DNA from: Varroa destructor
Taxonomy: Eukaryota > Arthropoda > Arachnida > Mesostigmata > Varroidae
DNA length: 64,000 bases
Direction: 5' to 3'
NCBI RefSeq assembly: GCF_002443255.2
Contig: NW_019211457.1
Span: 47,725,043-47,789,042, forward strand
In this document: one piece after another, positions 49,460-61,033 of the stretch
Layout of the letters: each line of letters opens with the position of its first letter
How positions within the stretch are numbered: position 1 is the stretch's first letter
The notes under the pieces: model-generated
The model's database searches: none
What the model was told of the DNA's origin: nothing
What the model saw: only the letters and a program-made list of their open reading frames with translations
Made by a program: the position numbers and the translations under genes

Positions 49460-49930
49460 CAGGAATCTGTGAGCATTGTCGGCACGCCAACCGTGTGTAC
49501 TGTAACTTCTCCTTCGGGTGCTTCTGTTAAGTGGGAGCGGAGAGCACCGGCTGATCGGCCGACCATAGCTGGATGAGGGGGCGAAGGGGGGCACAGTTGG
49601 GAGTTCAGGATCGTTGCGCCCGAGGGAGCGAACAGCAGGCTGTTTCTCACGGCCGGAGCGGCAGAGCTGGTCAACAGTTCTATGGCCTGCAGAAACTGGT
49701 CTGCCGAGCAGGCTGTATAAGCTTGCCTAGCCGCAGGACATGCATCTTGGATAAACAAGCCACCATCGCTGTCAGGTCGGAACTACCGGGCGTCTCACAG
49801 CCGGACACCCATGCGGCCGTCCATCGCCGGTTGTATCCGTTCCATCGTGCAACTTCTCTATAGACGCCATCGTGCTTTCCACCCTCCACTAGCCATCCTC
49901 GACATCTCTAGTGTCCACTTGCAGTTACTC
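49460..49930. other. GC-rich, CpG-rich island with overlapping open frames
   Basis: Composition changes sharply from the AT-rich flanks, with many CpG dinucleotides. Plus frame 49573-49863 (96 codons) and minus frame 49459-49758 (99 codons) are fully open. A second plus frame has only two stops in about 480 nt. Such openness on both strands is expected from GC-rich DNA, so it does not prove coding. I recognise no domain. It may be a fragment of a GC-rich element, a horizontally acquired piece, or a promoter island. Confidence 0.5.
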
Positions 49931-50990
49931 GCTTTCAGACCCAAGCGCTCTTCTCTAGAAATACACGAAACGTTGCTGTGAGAGTAAATGCGTGACGGAT
50001 ACTGTAATGCAGCCATAGGATGACCACAACAACCGTGTTAACTAGCAACAAATAGCCCGTCCGATCCAATTCCAAAGGAACCTGTAACATAATGTCATTT
50101 CGTAAGAATATGTTTGTATGTATAGTTTTACCCAGTTAAGGCTGAGTTCAAATATATGATTCTTGAGCTAATATTCTATTCTAATCATTGATATCAGAAA
50201 GACAAATTTACATATAGGTAAATATTCGTCGTAATAAAATAGATTTTAAAAGTATATTTTATTATCCAACGTACTAACAAACTCGTACAAACAAAAAGAA
50301 CAAGAAACATTTAGTCATTTAGAAGAACTGAAATCGTGCGAAATAAGAACGTCTATTACCACTTCATAAATAAAATCTGAAATAAAAATTATGTGACAGC
50401 TGAAACCTTTAGAAAAAGTTAGCTTCGAAAACCATTTGGATTAACTGAGTGTTATTTTCGGTTTATGAATCCACTACGGGAAAAGGCTTTGGAATACTGA
50501 GCTACCAAAGGCTTAGAACCGCTGGTACGAAATATTAAAAATGTTTACTAATACATGCTTATGCAGACATCTAGATATAAAAATTTACTGAATGCGCTTG
50601 GCAAAGAAATTTCGCCGTTTTCTAGAATTCTAGAATTCAGTACCAGGAATCTGCCTTTTTTATTTACACAAATACAGAGAGCAGTGCCGCAAAGGGAAGA
50701 AAGCTAGAAGAAATTTATGCCCGAACAATCACATACTCTATAGAATAAATCATAACAAATGGTTGCCTTCATTATTAGATCACCATATATTTAGGAAACC
50801 TAAATTTAGTCATGCCAAAATTATTTAGGTTTAGAAACAGGTTTAGAAAACTAGCATTAGCTTGTTTACAGTAATTTGAATTGATTAACTATTTTCTATG
50901 GTCAAAAAAACAGTGGTCCGATTGTAGACAAACAGAATTATAAATTAAAAGGAGTTATAAACGACTAGACTTTATCTAAAGGCTATTTAT
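49931..50990. other. No recognisable gene
   Basis: AT-rich. Contains a 14-bp palindrome TCTAGAATTCTAGA (50621-50634) and nothing else I can support. Confidence 0.4.
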
Positions 50991-50999
50991 AAACTTTAA

Positions 51000-51064
51000 T
51001 GGCTTGAGCGGCTAAACCTATGGGTAAGAAAGCGAAGGCCTACGGGTTCAAGCCTCGCCAACCA
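51000..51064 (+). ncRNA. tRNA-like pol III box pair (tRNA pseudogene or SINE head)
   Basis: TGGCTTGAGCGG (51000-51011) resembles an A box, and GGTTCAAGCC (51045-51054) resembles a B box. They are about 45 nt apart, as in a class I tRNA gene. The T arm can be formed (ACGGG, loop TTCAAGC, CTCGC, with one mismatch and one G-U). The D stem and the 7-bp acceptor stem do not pair, and no anticodon arm is evident. It is therefore a decayed tRNA or the 5' head of a SINE rather than a functional tRNA. Confidence 0.45.
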
Positions 51065-51899
51065 TATATATCACATGATATATTTGACTAAGCAGCATAT
51101 CTTGTTACATATTTTATCTACTGGAATCAGGTATAAGCGATGATTGTCTATCCGTCCACAACTTACTCCAAATACTTTTTCAGACAAATGGTATGCGCTC
51201 CTTTTCCGTTTCAACTGATTGTTTTTAATAAGAACTGACTTTTGTAATCAATCTATTATATATATACATACTACTCGCCACACCTTTTTTTGTTTACGTT
51301 TTAAATACGAAGCTTCTGATTTTGAATCTTGTTCTTTATTGAATTTTGATTTCTAACTTTTCATATCGATATGATTCAATACTTACATCTTAACACACAA
51401 AGAGATTTACTTTTTAACATGAAAGCCTTTGATCCTAGCTGACCTCAAAAACGCCTTAGTAGACAAGTACGCTAGATGAGCATCCAAATAGTCTCAAAAA
51501 AGGTTTCTCATAATACAGAACAAATAAAATAATACACTTTTCTAAATTCTATGTTAATGCCCTCATGATACTTTTGTCAATAAAACGCTCGCTTTCTATT
51601 CTACCGCCTGTCGTTCGTTACGATCTTCCAAACCTTATTTAAAGTCTTGCACGCGTACTTTCTTAGATGCTAATGTTAAACTTTTTCGTTTGCCTACACA
51701 GGCGTATTGTTGTTGAATGTTTTGTGTGATTTAATTTGCATAAAATTATACATTTATTTAAATCTTTGTCCGGTACCTTATATATAGACAACAGAGAAGC
51801 GTTTTTAAAATAGGATAGGAATGTTAAAAATAGTAAAAATAACACAGCACAGAGCATTGCAACTCCTCTGTTTTCCTTTGCGCCGTATTATTCAAAGAA

Positions 51900-54150
51900 G
51901 GCATCTTTGAACATAAGCCTGCCTGGTATCGCCCACAATGGCCTCCGCATTGGTCACAGATGCAGCTTTGGCTTGACTTGTGGTACGATTAATTACCACA
52001 CACAGCATGGTGTAACCAAGGCGCTGCGAAGCGGACCACTAGATGTCGGTTCTTTCTGCGCAAATCTTTCCATGTTGCGTTCACCGCAGCATCAGTGGTA
52101 GGGAATTCTGTGTCAATCTCAGTCCTCCGTTCCTTCTGTTGTCGAATAAATTCCAGGTCAGCGGGTGTTTTTGTAAGTCAAACTAGGGTTGTAGACCCTA
52201 AGCAAATAGAGGCGTATCTGCTAGCAAATGCACGCAGCAATTATGGCAGGATATACGCAAACCCAAAGCTCCCTTAAGGAAAGCCGGCTTTATCAGGTCC
52301 AGCCTACACAACTGGGCTATGTTGAGGTTTTCCTACATGAGTTTGATGCCATAGGAGGTAGTAGCTTGACACTGAAGAAGCCTATGGCCGTATTTAGAAC
52401 GAGCAGTGACGACCTTGCTACGGCAGCGCTTACCACTAATATTTCTCTAACGGTTTCTGTTACATGTGTGGTATAATAAGTTTTGGATAAATTCAGATAT
52501 AAATCGCAAAAGTGTTTTATACATTCCAGAGGCGTAGAGTGTAACTGAAAAATATCATTTGCTGCACTTCGGAACTTAATGGCTTTAGTTTGGTTTTAGT
52601 TGGCTTTCATTCGTTATGTGCTACTGAAGGCAGGTCAATGTTTGCTAAACGTCAAAGGGACTTGTTCCGTGGATTCCAAAATCATTAGAGTACAGTAGAA
52701 CATCTGCTTTCACGAACTACCGCTTTCCGATTGTTCTACGTGGGAGGTCATTTGGGACAACTGAGAGAAGTAAGGAGCTAAACTTATCGTTTTAACCCAC
52801 TTCTGTCGCCTGTTGGAAAAGATCCAGTTTCGCCATCTTGTATCGAAATGGGGTTCTTCTGCTGAGTCAAAACGATGAGCTGAGTGAGCTTGTATGGCTG
52901 ACTGGTTAGGCGAGTTTGAACAAAATGGGTTCTTCGGGAGATTCGTTTTATCGAATGCTGCTTTGCAATCGATGAATACAGCATAGGTGAACTCTCTGGT
53001 GCTCCTCGTGCCTATGACGGATCTTACCTTGGTAAGTAGCGATTCTTGACTGTCCTCTACGGAAGCCGCGTTGTTCATTCGGGATTATGCCTCGAGTTTC
53101 TTGAAAATCGGAAAGGCGAGTGATCAGTATGGCCGAAAGTAATTCGTAGCAACAGCTCTTTTTTGCGATTCCCCTACATGAGCTTGGTTTTCAAAGATCG
53201 CATTTGTTATTCGGGCAAACAATAAAGAGTTTCTTTTGCCGATTTGTCGCATAGACAGGCGTTGTAAAGGGCACTTCAGCGTACATCTGCCGGTTATGAG
53301 CAACAGGGGTATTTGATCTGATGAAACAGAGAGAACATCTAGAGTATCGTAAACATCTATAGAAATGCTGCTTCGCCTACAACAAAAGCGCAGCTTTCTG
53401 CGTATCGAAGTGTTTTCTTCATTATGTCCAATAAATCTCTTTGCACCATCTTTGTAAAATAATAAACGAGAAACGCATCTTTGGGCAGGTTATAACCAGG
53501 CGGGTTGGCGGGCGCCCACTATGTCTGGAAAGCGCTCCTGCGTGTATCATTGAACTATGAGCTATTACGACAAAATCTGTGCTCATTAGCATCTTAGAGT
53601 TTCTCGAAAGGCGGCGCTGTATTTGTTGACGTTGAATCGGTTTGGGATTGGAAAGTGTTCACTGGGATACTCCTGTTTTTCTGTGTCCAGCTATCTTGTT
53701 AAACCTGTCCATTTTGGAACTACTGTATCTTGCTTGGCAGGGAAATGCGCATTAACACGGCTATGTGCCATGTAATAGATGCCCAACGTGTAAAATTTTT
53801 TGGTTTAAGGTACGCAACTTGGGAGACAGCCAGGTTGGTCGCGAGCTTGTTGATAATGAAGAACCGTGTCGCGCTAGCAAATGTCATTTCTTCTTTATCG
53901 GTTACGATCCAGCAGCCAGAGTCGCTAAGCAGTTAATAAACAGCTTTGTTCAAGTCTCCCTTGGCTTATCTACTTTTGAACTGAAATCGCCTGCTACAAT
54001 TACTAGTGATCCGTTAAACATAGCGTTGGAACATCGCGTCAATTTCTCTAGCAATACTGTTGATCATTCGACAGTATTTAATCGGATGTATCATGTTGTT
54101 ATGTTGTGTATGTAAAAACAACAATGTTGGTTTTTAAAGTAGGTACTCCC
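51900..54150 (-). pseudogene. Decayed LINE (RTE/CR1-like): endonuclease and reverse transcriptase
   Basis: Reading down the minus strand: an endonuclease fragment VIVAGDFSSKVDK near 53995-53960 (normally GDFNAxxG), then TWLSPKLRTLNQKI at about 53830-53785 (normally TWxSPDGxTxNQIDxI, typical of RTE-type endonucleases). RT follows. AILITRLSDF and IIPNEQRGFRRGQSR (about 53140-53050) match the RLxxxL...QxGFRxGRST region. FIDCKAAFD (52976-52950) is the palm motif with its Asp kept. FSSLLLSVVPNDLP (about 52780-52740) matches the LSPLLFSLxxNDLP block. LLYSNDF (52698-52678) stands where YADD is expected, with one catalytic Asp replaced by Asn. C-terminal debris continues to about 51900. A 122-codon frame (53078-52710) covers the palm region. 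Stops, shifts and the YSND change make it inactive. Confidence 0.85.
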
Positions 54151-55479
54151 GCATTGCCCAGGCACTGATTCTAGCATGCCGTGAGGTCATTGCTAGGTCT
54201 CTTTCTGCTTTCTGGTCTGGTTACCGGTAAGTGTAAAATACTTGCATAAAATCAAATTCCATATGTCGGTTTTAAAATCCAACTTCTGATTAAATGCAAC
54301 AAGTAAACTTATTTTGCGTTCCTTCCGTTCCCTTTTCGGTAGACAGCTAATAGGTCTTTACCCACTTTTAAGTCATTCTCGGCTACTGTTGTTTATAGAA
54401 CTGCAGTACATTGGTATCCACAAGAGCGCAAAGCATTACCAAAAAGTCCTAAATTTATAACCTCACACACCTTTGCCTATCTGATCAGGTTGCTTTTTTA
54501 AATTTCAAAAGATTCACGACGTTTCTGTTCAAAAAATTAATTTTCCCAGTAGAGGTAGGTAGACAATGTTTCCATATCACGTATTGATTATTCAAAATAG
54601 ATTGTCCACACAAGGCCACAAGGACCGCATTGTTTGCTCTTACATTTGTCTCACCCACGCCAACACCTACCAGAATATATCAATTTTATCCGCCTTATCT
54701 GTGGTTCCGACAGTTCGTTAGTTAGATTCTTTTCATCATTTTGTCTGTCCTACAGTACCATATTGCTCTTGTTGTGCTATTTGCTGACAACAAAGTTCCG
54801 TCATTTGAAAAAAAGGATGAATTTCTCTTTAAATAAGGGGTCCTTACGCATACACAAAATTAATTTCCAAAAATGTATAAACATATATACAAATCGCGCG
54901 GAATAAAAACTACATATACATTTTTCCTTTACTGTCTGTGCGGACGTCTCCTACTGAATCGCTTTCAGTGAACTATTGCCTTTTTTGGCAGTTCAACAGG
55001 GTTTTGGTTTACCTGTATATTTAACTTTCGCCAACGTACACCACTACGTGTAATGTAAAAATACTCGAATATTTATAGTATTGTTATTGTTTTTACGTAA
55101 ATGTAACCCGGATCGTTATATTCAATTCAATCAAAGTTTATTGACACCTTGGCCATGTTGATTGAAGATTATGTAATAAAGACGATAGTGATAAAGAATT
55201 CTTTGATCACAACTGAGACGTCAATATGTCTGTCTGATGCCAAATAAATAGCAGCAAGCCAGTCACAGCTTTCTTATCGCTAATCTTTGGTAGCAGCAGT
55301 GGGATATAGCCCTTATGAAGCTCAAGTCCAAGCTAAGACCAGTGAATACCAATGGTTACATACATAGCGCGTCGCTCAGCTCATGGGAAGCGGTGAAACC
55401 CAGACAACGAGTAAGCGGTTAAAACAGGTACCGTCTTTAAGGCTCTTTAGGTGTCTGCCGAAATAATCGGGCAATCTTA
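54151..55479. other. No recognisable gene; may include 5' debris of the gypsy element
   Basis: AT-rich up to about 55130, then slightly more G+C. Gag, protease or an LTR would be expected just upstream of the gypsy RT relic, but none could be recognised. Confidence 0.35.
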
Positions 55480-57045
55480 TTTATACCAATTTCGCCAGAC
55501 ACACGATAGCGACTGGTCATTTACTGCCGATATACACACAGCAACGACGTGTGTTAGAAAGTCACACCATAGAAGACGAGGTCCAGGCCATTTTGTGCAA
55601 CGGCAACCTTGGATTCCCATTCAGTCTGTAGTTGCTTATTGTCTTCATGAAGAAAAAGCGATTTCGCGTTGGCTATTGCTAATTAAGTACTACTGCTTCA
55701 GTATCCTGGACGTGATAAGAGGATAATAACGAATTAGCTTTTAAATAAACGTCGAGAAAAAACGGCGTTATACACGCAAGCGGGATTCTGCTTGTTTTAA
55801 CGCATGCCATTCAGTCTCATGGATGTAGCCGCAACATTCTTGAAACTGATCAACTAAGTCGTTGGGCCTTCAAGTAAATGGATGGTTCTAGTTTATCTCA
55901 ATGATATCGTAACTTATATACGTATAAAATATCGTAACAACGATATCAACTCCACATGATGCAATTGTAAAAAGTGCTGGGGACCATCCGGTGAGAAATG
56001 TGTGTCCGCTACTCAGAATATCGTATATCTGAACCGCAAAATCATGGTTGGTGGTATCTCCCGAGATTCTGAGAGGTTCTGAGCAGTACAACCCTCACTT
56101 ACTCCTACGCCGGCCAAGAAGTTAAAGGCAAAGTTTTGGGTCTTGCTTTTTACTTCCGACAGTTTATGCAAGATTTCGTGGGCATCGCGAGTCCACTGGC
56201 AAAATCGACTTAGGCAAGGTGCCAGTTTATGCCAGAGAGGACCGACACATACGCTAGTCGCCGTTTGACCGAAGTTGGATACTCCTCCAAGACTAAGTGG
56301 ATGACGCTAGTATAGCCTGTCGGCCGTATTTGTATGAATATTACTTCAAACCAGCGACCGACAGAGCTGCATTGCCTGAAAAGTAAAAGAAAATTGTGTA
56401 CAATATTTCGCCTGCTACGTTCTGCCCTTACAGAACTATGGTTTAATCGTTCATAGAAAAGTTATTGCCAATACCATGACGCTTTGTCACTAGTGACCGT
56501 GCACAGTACAAAGTAGGTTCGAAGAGCGCAAAAAAAGAACTCTCGACTGCGCAAGTTAGTTCCAAACTTGAAGAGGGGTTAATGTCCCGGCCTACGCGTT
56601 TAAAGATGGGTTGGTGCACATGGTTCAGCTTGTGTCAGTTTGGAAGGCGATATTTGGTACTATAGTGCGGGCGCTAAAAACTCCCAGAAACAAGAAATGC
56701 TTCGAAGAAGTCGTGATGGACAGTTCGATCTGTTTCGCATTGCGGAAGCCAGCGGAGTACCTCCGATGAAATCACACTGGGACGCATGAAGCCCACTACC
56801 AGCCCCGGAATCGGCAGCGGAAGAGGAAACCACGTTTCGGGCAAGGGAAGTCTGTCTTGCGAGTGTTTGAGGATGGTGTGAGAATGCTTGTAAAGGTCGA
56901 ACGGGCGATGTCGAGGTTTTCTGAGAATCGGCCCTTTACTATCGTGAGCAGAGTTGCACTACAGAGAAAGGTTGTCATATGCCTAGGATATCAGATAACT
57001 GTGAACGCGAAAAATATACGGCCGTATGTTGCTCGTTGGTAACAT
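55480..57045 (+). pseudogene. Decayed Ty3/gypsy pol: RT, RNase H and integrase C-terminus
   Basis: RT: CFSILDVIRG (about 55690-55725, normally yFSxLDLxSGY), EKTALYTQAGFCLF and RMPFSLMDVAATFLKLIN (55755-55853), then WMV and VYLNDIV at 55879-55911. There the catalytic YxDD is YLND (55894-55905). Connection: LGLAFYFRQFMQDFVGIASPLAKS (56138-56210, LGLxxYYRxF...A PL). RNase H: a TELHCLKSKRKLCTIF helix and HDALSLV (about 56365-56495). Integrase: the zinc-finger and catalytic core are too short or unrecognisable (56500-56860). The C-terminal GPF-type segment is clear in 56857-57042 (PFTIVSRV, then VNAKNIRPYVARW). The element thus lost most of the integrase core. A downstream LTR should start near 57050-57130 but was not matched. 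Confidence 0.85.
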
Positions 57046-60000
57046 CGTTAGATATAAAGATACATTGAATATTAATAATATTATAATTTCTAGATAAATT
57101 GAGTCTAGACACGTATAGAAAGGGATGCCGAAACATCTTTCAATAAACTAGTTGCATTGTTGTTGTTAGCCACAATGCTTATCTTTTTTAAGAACCTTTT
57201 TTGTTATGCCCACCACAAGCAGGCGCAATCGGTATAGCAAAAAAGTATAAACGCGCCAGAACACACTAGACATAGATGAATATATCGACCATGGGTAAAA
57301 AATACCAACAATTTATGGAAACTTGGCCAGTTAAGATTGCGAATATTTTAGCACTTTTCTAGGTTCACCCAAGGTATATTCAAGGCTAACTAATTCTTTC
57401 GCTTTTCTCAAGTAGAGTTTCTCTGGACAACCGTACACTAAAGATTTCCATTACTCAACCACCGGTTTCTTTACTTCGTTTTACACCGCACCAACCTTCA
57501 CACTTAATATGAAACACACGATTTCTAGCCAGTCCAGTGGTACGATCTATTCAAGTAGATTGACCGATTTTAATCTCATTTTTAATCGTTACAAGAATTT
57601 GCTTTTTCAGGTTGTTGGCTGGATAGGTATCACCAACTGCATTTTTTGAAGCATCTAATAAGTCTTAATTTTACAATGGCTTAAGATGGCCATTATGAAA
57701 GAAGTTGCATTATACGAGCCCGTAATTGCTTTTCTCTACAATACAATAATATAAAACTATATGACTTATAGGTACATTGCTTTTGATGTACATCACGTCG
57801 ACGTACGATATATAAATGTATAACGAATGGCCTGGTCTTCAGGAAATGATGTTAGGTACTGCTGAAAGGCATAAAATAGTCTGCATGAAGAAAAAAATGT
57901 AAATGATTCGGACAGAAAAGTATCTACGTATTTTCATTCACATTTGATTGTTGTCTACTCTGAGCCTGTTTCGCGGCTGTAAATTCTCATGACAGCTGTA
58001 AGAGGAACTATATCGAAAACTCAGAATTTAGCGAAAGTGATATGCGCGCGTGGTTTGCAAGCAGTGTGGGCCTTAACCAAAATAAATTCAAAAAATAGGC
58101 TAAAAAACCGTATATTATTATCCTATCGAAATAACCAGTGGAACGTTCCTTAAAGCTGTGTCATGTATAATTGCAAATGATGGCCTAGGTCATATGCATG
58201 TTTAATTTATAATAATTGCCTTGTTAGATTCCTCATTTCTTCATTTTTCACACCTTAGGACTCATTCCGATCGGAACATAAAAACTCGGAAGACTTTGTG
58301 TTAGCACTTACAATATATCTCAAATATAACGCCATCGAACTGGTGGCTGCGTAACGTAAAAAGATAGAGCATGTGACAGGCAATAAGCTTTTCACTTTAA
58401 ACACCAATTAGAAGTAGAACTGATCTTCTCTATATATTCCGGCTCCATGTTTTTAGTCTTCGATACCAATTTCACATTTTTTTTAGTTCCTTCTTTTCCG
58501 TCCTCCTCTGTTTTCTTCGTATAATTTTCTTGTATTCGTTTTTCCCATTTTTCTTTACAGATCTACTCTCACGCGATCTGTTTCGCACAAATTACTTCGT
58601 GGCACCTATTGTTATTTTATTAATTGGTCATCACGCCACTCGCAATAAGGACCTTCAAGAAGGAAGAGAGCCTTCTTCTGTTCGAGACGCAAAGCTCGAG
58701 TAACGGATACTGGATTTTCCAGTTTTCTGTTGCTCATCGTTTGTTGCCGTGGCCTCTCAGACTGCACACCCTAACGGGGACCATAAAGAAAACGCCACCT
58801 TTGTTGGCAAAAGAGAGTTGCGCAAGAAAAGTTGAAAAGTAGTTGCATGAGATAAGCTGTAAAATAGGAAAGAAGTGACATCATGAAGGATGCGAAACGG
58901 AACGAAGAGAAAAACTAGAGCGAATGAGGAGACGAAGGATCGATGTTCCAGTCAACGGGAGCAAGAAAACCAAAGGAAACGTAACAACGTGTCCTATCTG
59001 TGCTTCTTCGCCTGATTCTGTGGCATCGAAGAAATAGCGAGCTCCATACTCTAAAAGTCAAAACCCGATATCTCCCCATTCCCAACTTTTTCCGACTATA
59101 CAGTCCCATACTCAGCACCCTTCTTTCTGATCGCTTAATATCTTTTGATGTCGACAAGGATTTGCTCTTTGGCGTAGCTCCAAAGACGAAACGGCAAAAT
59201 ACTAAAACAGCGACAGCCCTCAGACTGTCGAAATCAACGGATACGTGATGCGCCGGAATGTGCAGGCCAGTATCGTTGTCAGTTCACCACACAAGCCCTA
59301 TAAATAGAATTTGGTTGCTAGGGCTCTGTCAATTGATAAACTCAACGACGCATAATATTGGTTCCAGTAAAGTGTTTTTATCGATCCTGTAAACATAGCT
59401 TTTTGCATACTTGGGAAAGGCACGTTTATTTTAGTAATAAAACAGACAAGTATTTTAGAACACTTTTTTTTTTTTTACAGATCCTTGCATACGTATATGA
59501 TTAGCGAATAGACTAAAGAAAGCGAGCACTGACGCTATTTGAAGAAGTTAAAAGCAAATACTGATTCAAACTCAACCACGCTTTTTAGAAGCACTCTACA
59601 TTGTTACTACGCCAAAAATTATATTTTCTAGATGTGTTATACGTCAGAATAATAATAATATAAACAGTAACAAGAACGGAACTGCCTGTAAGACAATCTG
59701 TCAAGTTAAGGGCCTAAGATATGATGCTTATTTGCCGATCTGTTGGCGAAAGCATTGCTATGAGCTGCAAAGGAGACAAATCGTTGCTTTATTCTACGCA
59801 AGCATAAAACAAATTTGTTCTCAAAAACAAAAAATGCTTTGTTTTTCGGATATGCGTTTCTCTTTTTGGTCCCTTTCCTAGATCTAGTAGCAGCATTCCT
59901 AATATAAGAATACATTTGGCAGTGTTTAGGCAGGGGTCGGTGAACAAAACTGAAAGATCTGAGGATTCAGGCGTTGAAAAGATAATTCTTTAGGAAGGGT

Positions 60001-60960
60001 ATAAAGAGTCATTGACTTTATTTATGTCCACTTCATGTAGTTGACTAGCCTCTCGCCTTTGCAACGAATTTTTTCCACTCTTTTTCCTGTAATTTCGCAA
60101 GCCTATTAGACCACGTCATGCATTGCTATGAAGAAATGAAAAAAAAAGCTTGAAGCATTTTAGTCTGTATTTCTTTGATTTGATTTTTCTTGCACATATT
60201 GCAGATTTAGTAATCATATATGGCTTGCTACACAACGTCGGCCTTCCTTTCAGCAATTCTCACTACATCTGTTTTAACCGAAATTTAATATACCAAATTC
60301 ATAGGCAAGACGCGTGTCTCGAGAACAGTTAAAGGTCCAATACAGCCTTTTGCACAGTCATTCTTACTAATGTCGGGAGATAAAAAAAAAAGATACATTT
60401 TTTTTATTCAAATGCGTTCATGTCTCAAATACGCATAACAGTTTCGGGTACACTAAAATGTCTTTACCAATTTTATAAAGTTCTGGTTCACAAGATATCT
60501 ACAAAAGATATCACGTTAGACTATATTTTGGGTTATCTGCCATGTTAGAGGATTCCTTTTTATTTAAGGGTCAAAACTAGTCGTCAGCTGAGCAAGCCTT
60601 GACTTATGTCATGTCATATTTTATCAAGTTTGTATCCATACCAGACGATTCGAGCAACACACCTGCCTTCTACATCGTTGAGCTATTGTAGTGCTTTAAA
60701 CCATCAGCGGACAAGCGTGTATATTTAATCATATAAATATGCTACCATCGCACTATGAGCGCATACATGCGTTATTATCATGCTTATCGTTTTATGCTTA
60801 ATTTACACAAGTTTTTATTAACTGTTACTATTACTAAAACTATTACTTTCTATTTGTTTACTACATGTTTTACCTATCTAATGGGGTTCTTATCGCTCAT
60901 TTCATATTTTTGGTAGCAAATTCTGGTTAGTGATAGTTTTCATAAATTAGAATCCAAATT
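57046..60960. other. No recognisable gene
   Basis: May start with LTR remnants of the gypsy element (57050-57250), unproven. Patch 58620-59260 has higher G+C and open frames on both strands (59000-59248 plus, 58915-59157 minus) without motifs. A T-run followed by ACAG at 59464-59479 resembles a splice acceptor but has no exon. Confidence 0.4.
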
Positions 60961-61033
60961 TCTTCTGAATAATCAGAATAATTCAGAATTCTTCTGAATA
61001 GTCAGAATTACGCGGTTATAAAACCGCGTAATT
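60961..61033. repeat. Clustered short repeats ending in a perfect 12-bp hairpin
   Basis: AATTACGCGGTT (61006-61017) and AACCGCGTAATT (61022-61033) are exact reverse complements around a 4-nt loop. Just before them, TTCTGAATAATCAGAAT and TTCTGAATAGTCAGAAT (60963-61008) form a direct repeat, and TTCTGAAT/ATTCAGAA pair as well. The G+C-rich stem stands out in AT-rich DNA. It resembles a small hairpin element or the end of a MITE. Confidence 0.75.

Noticed and set aside
59464..59479. T-run plus ACAG as a real splice acceptor
   Set aside because: No open exon or donor follows at a sensible distance.
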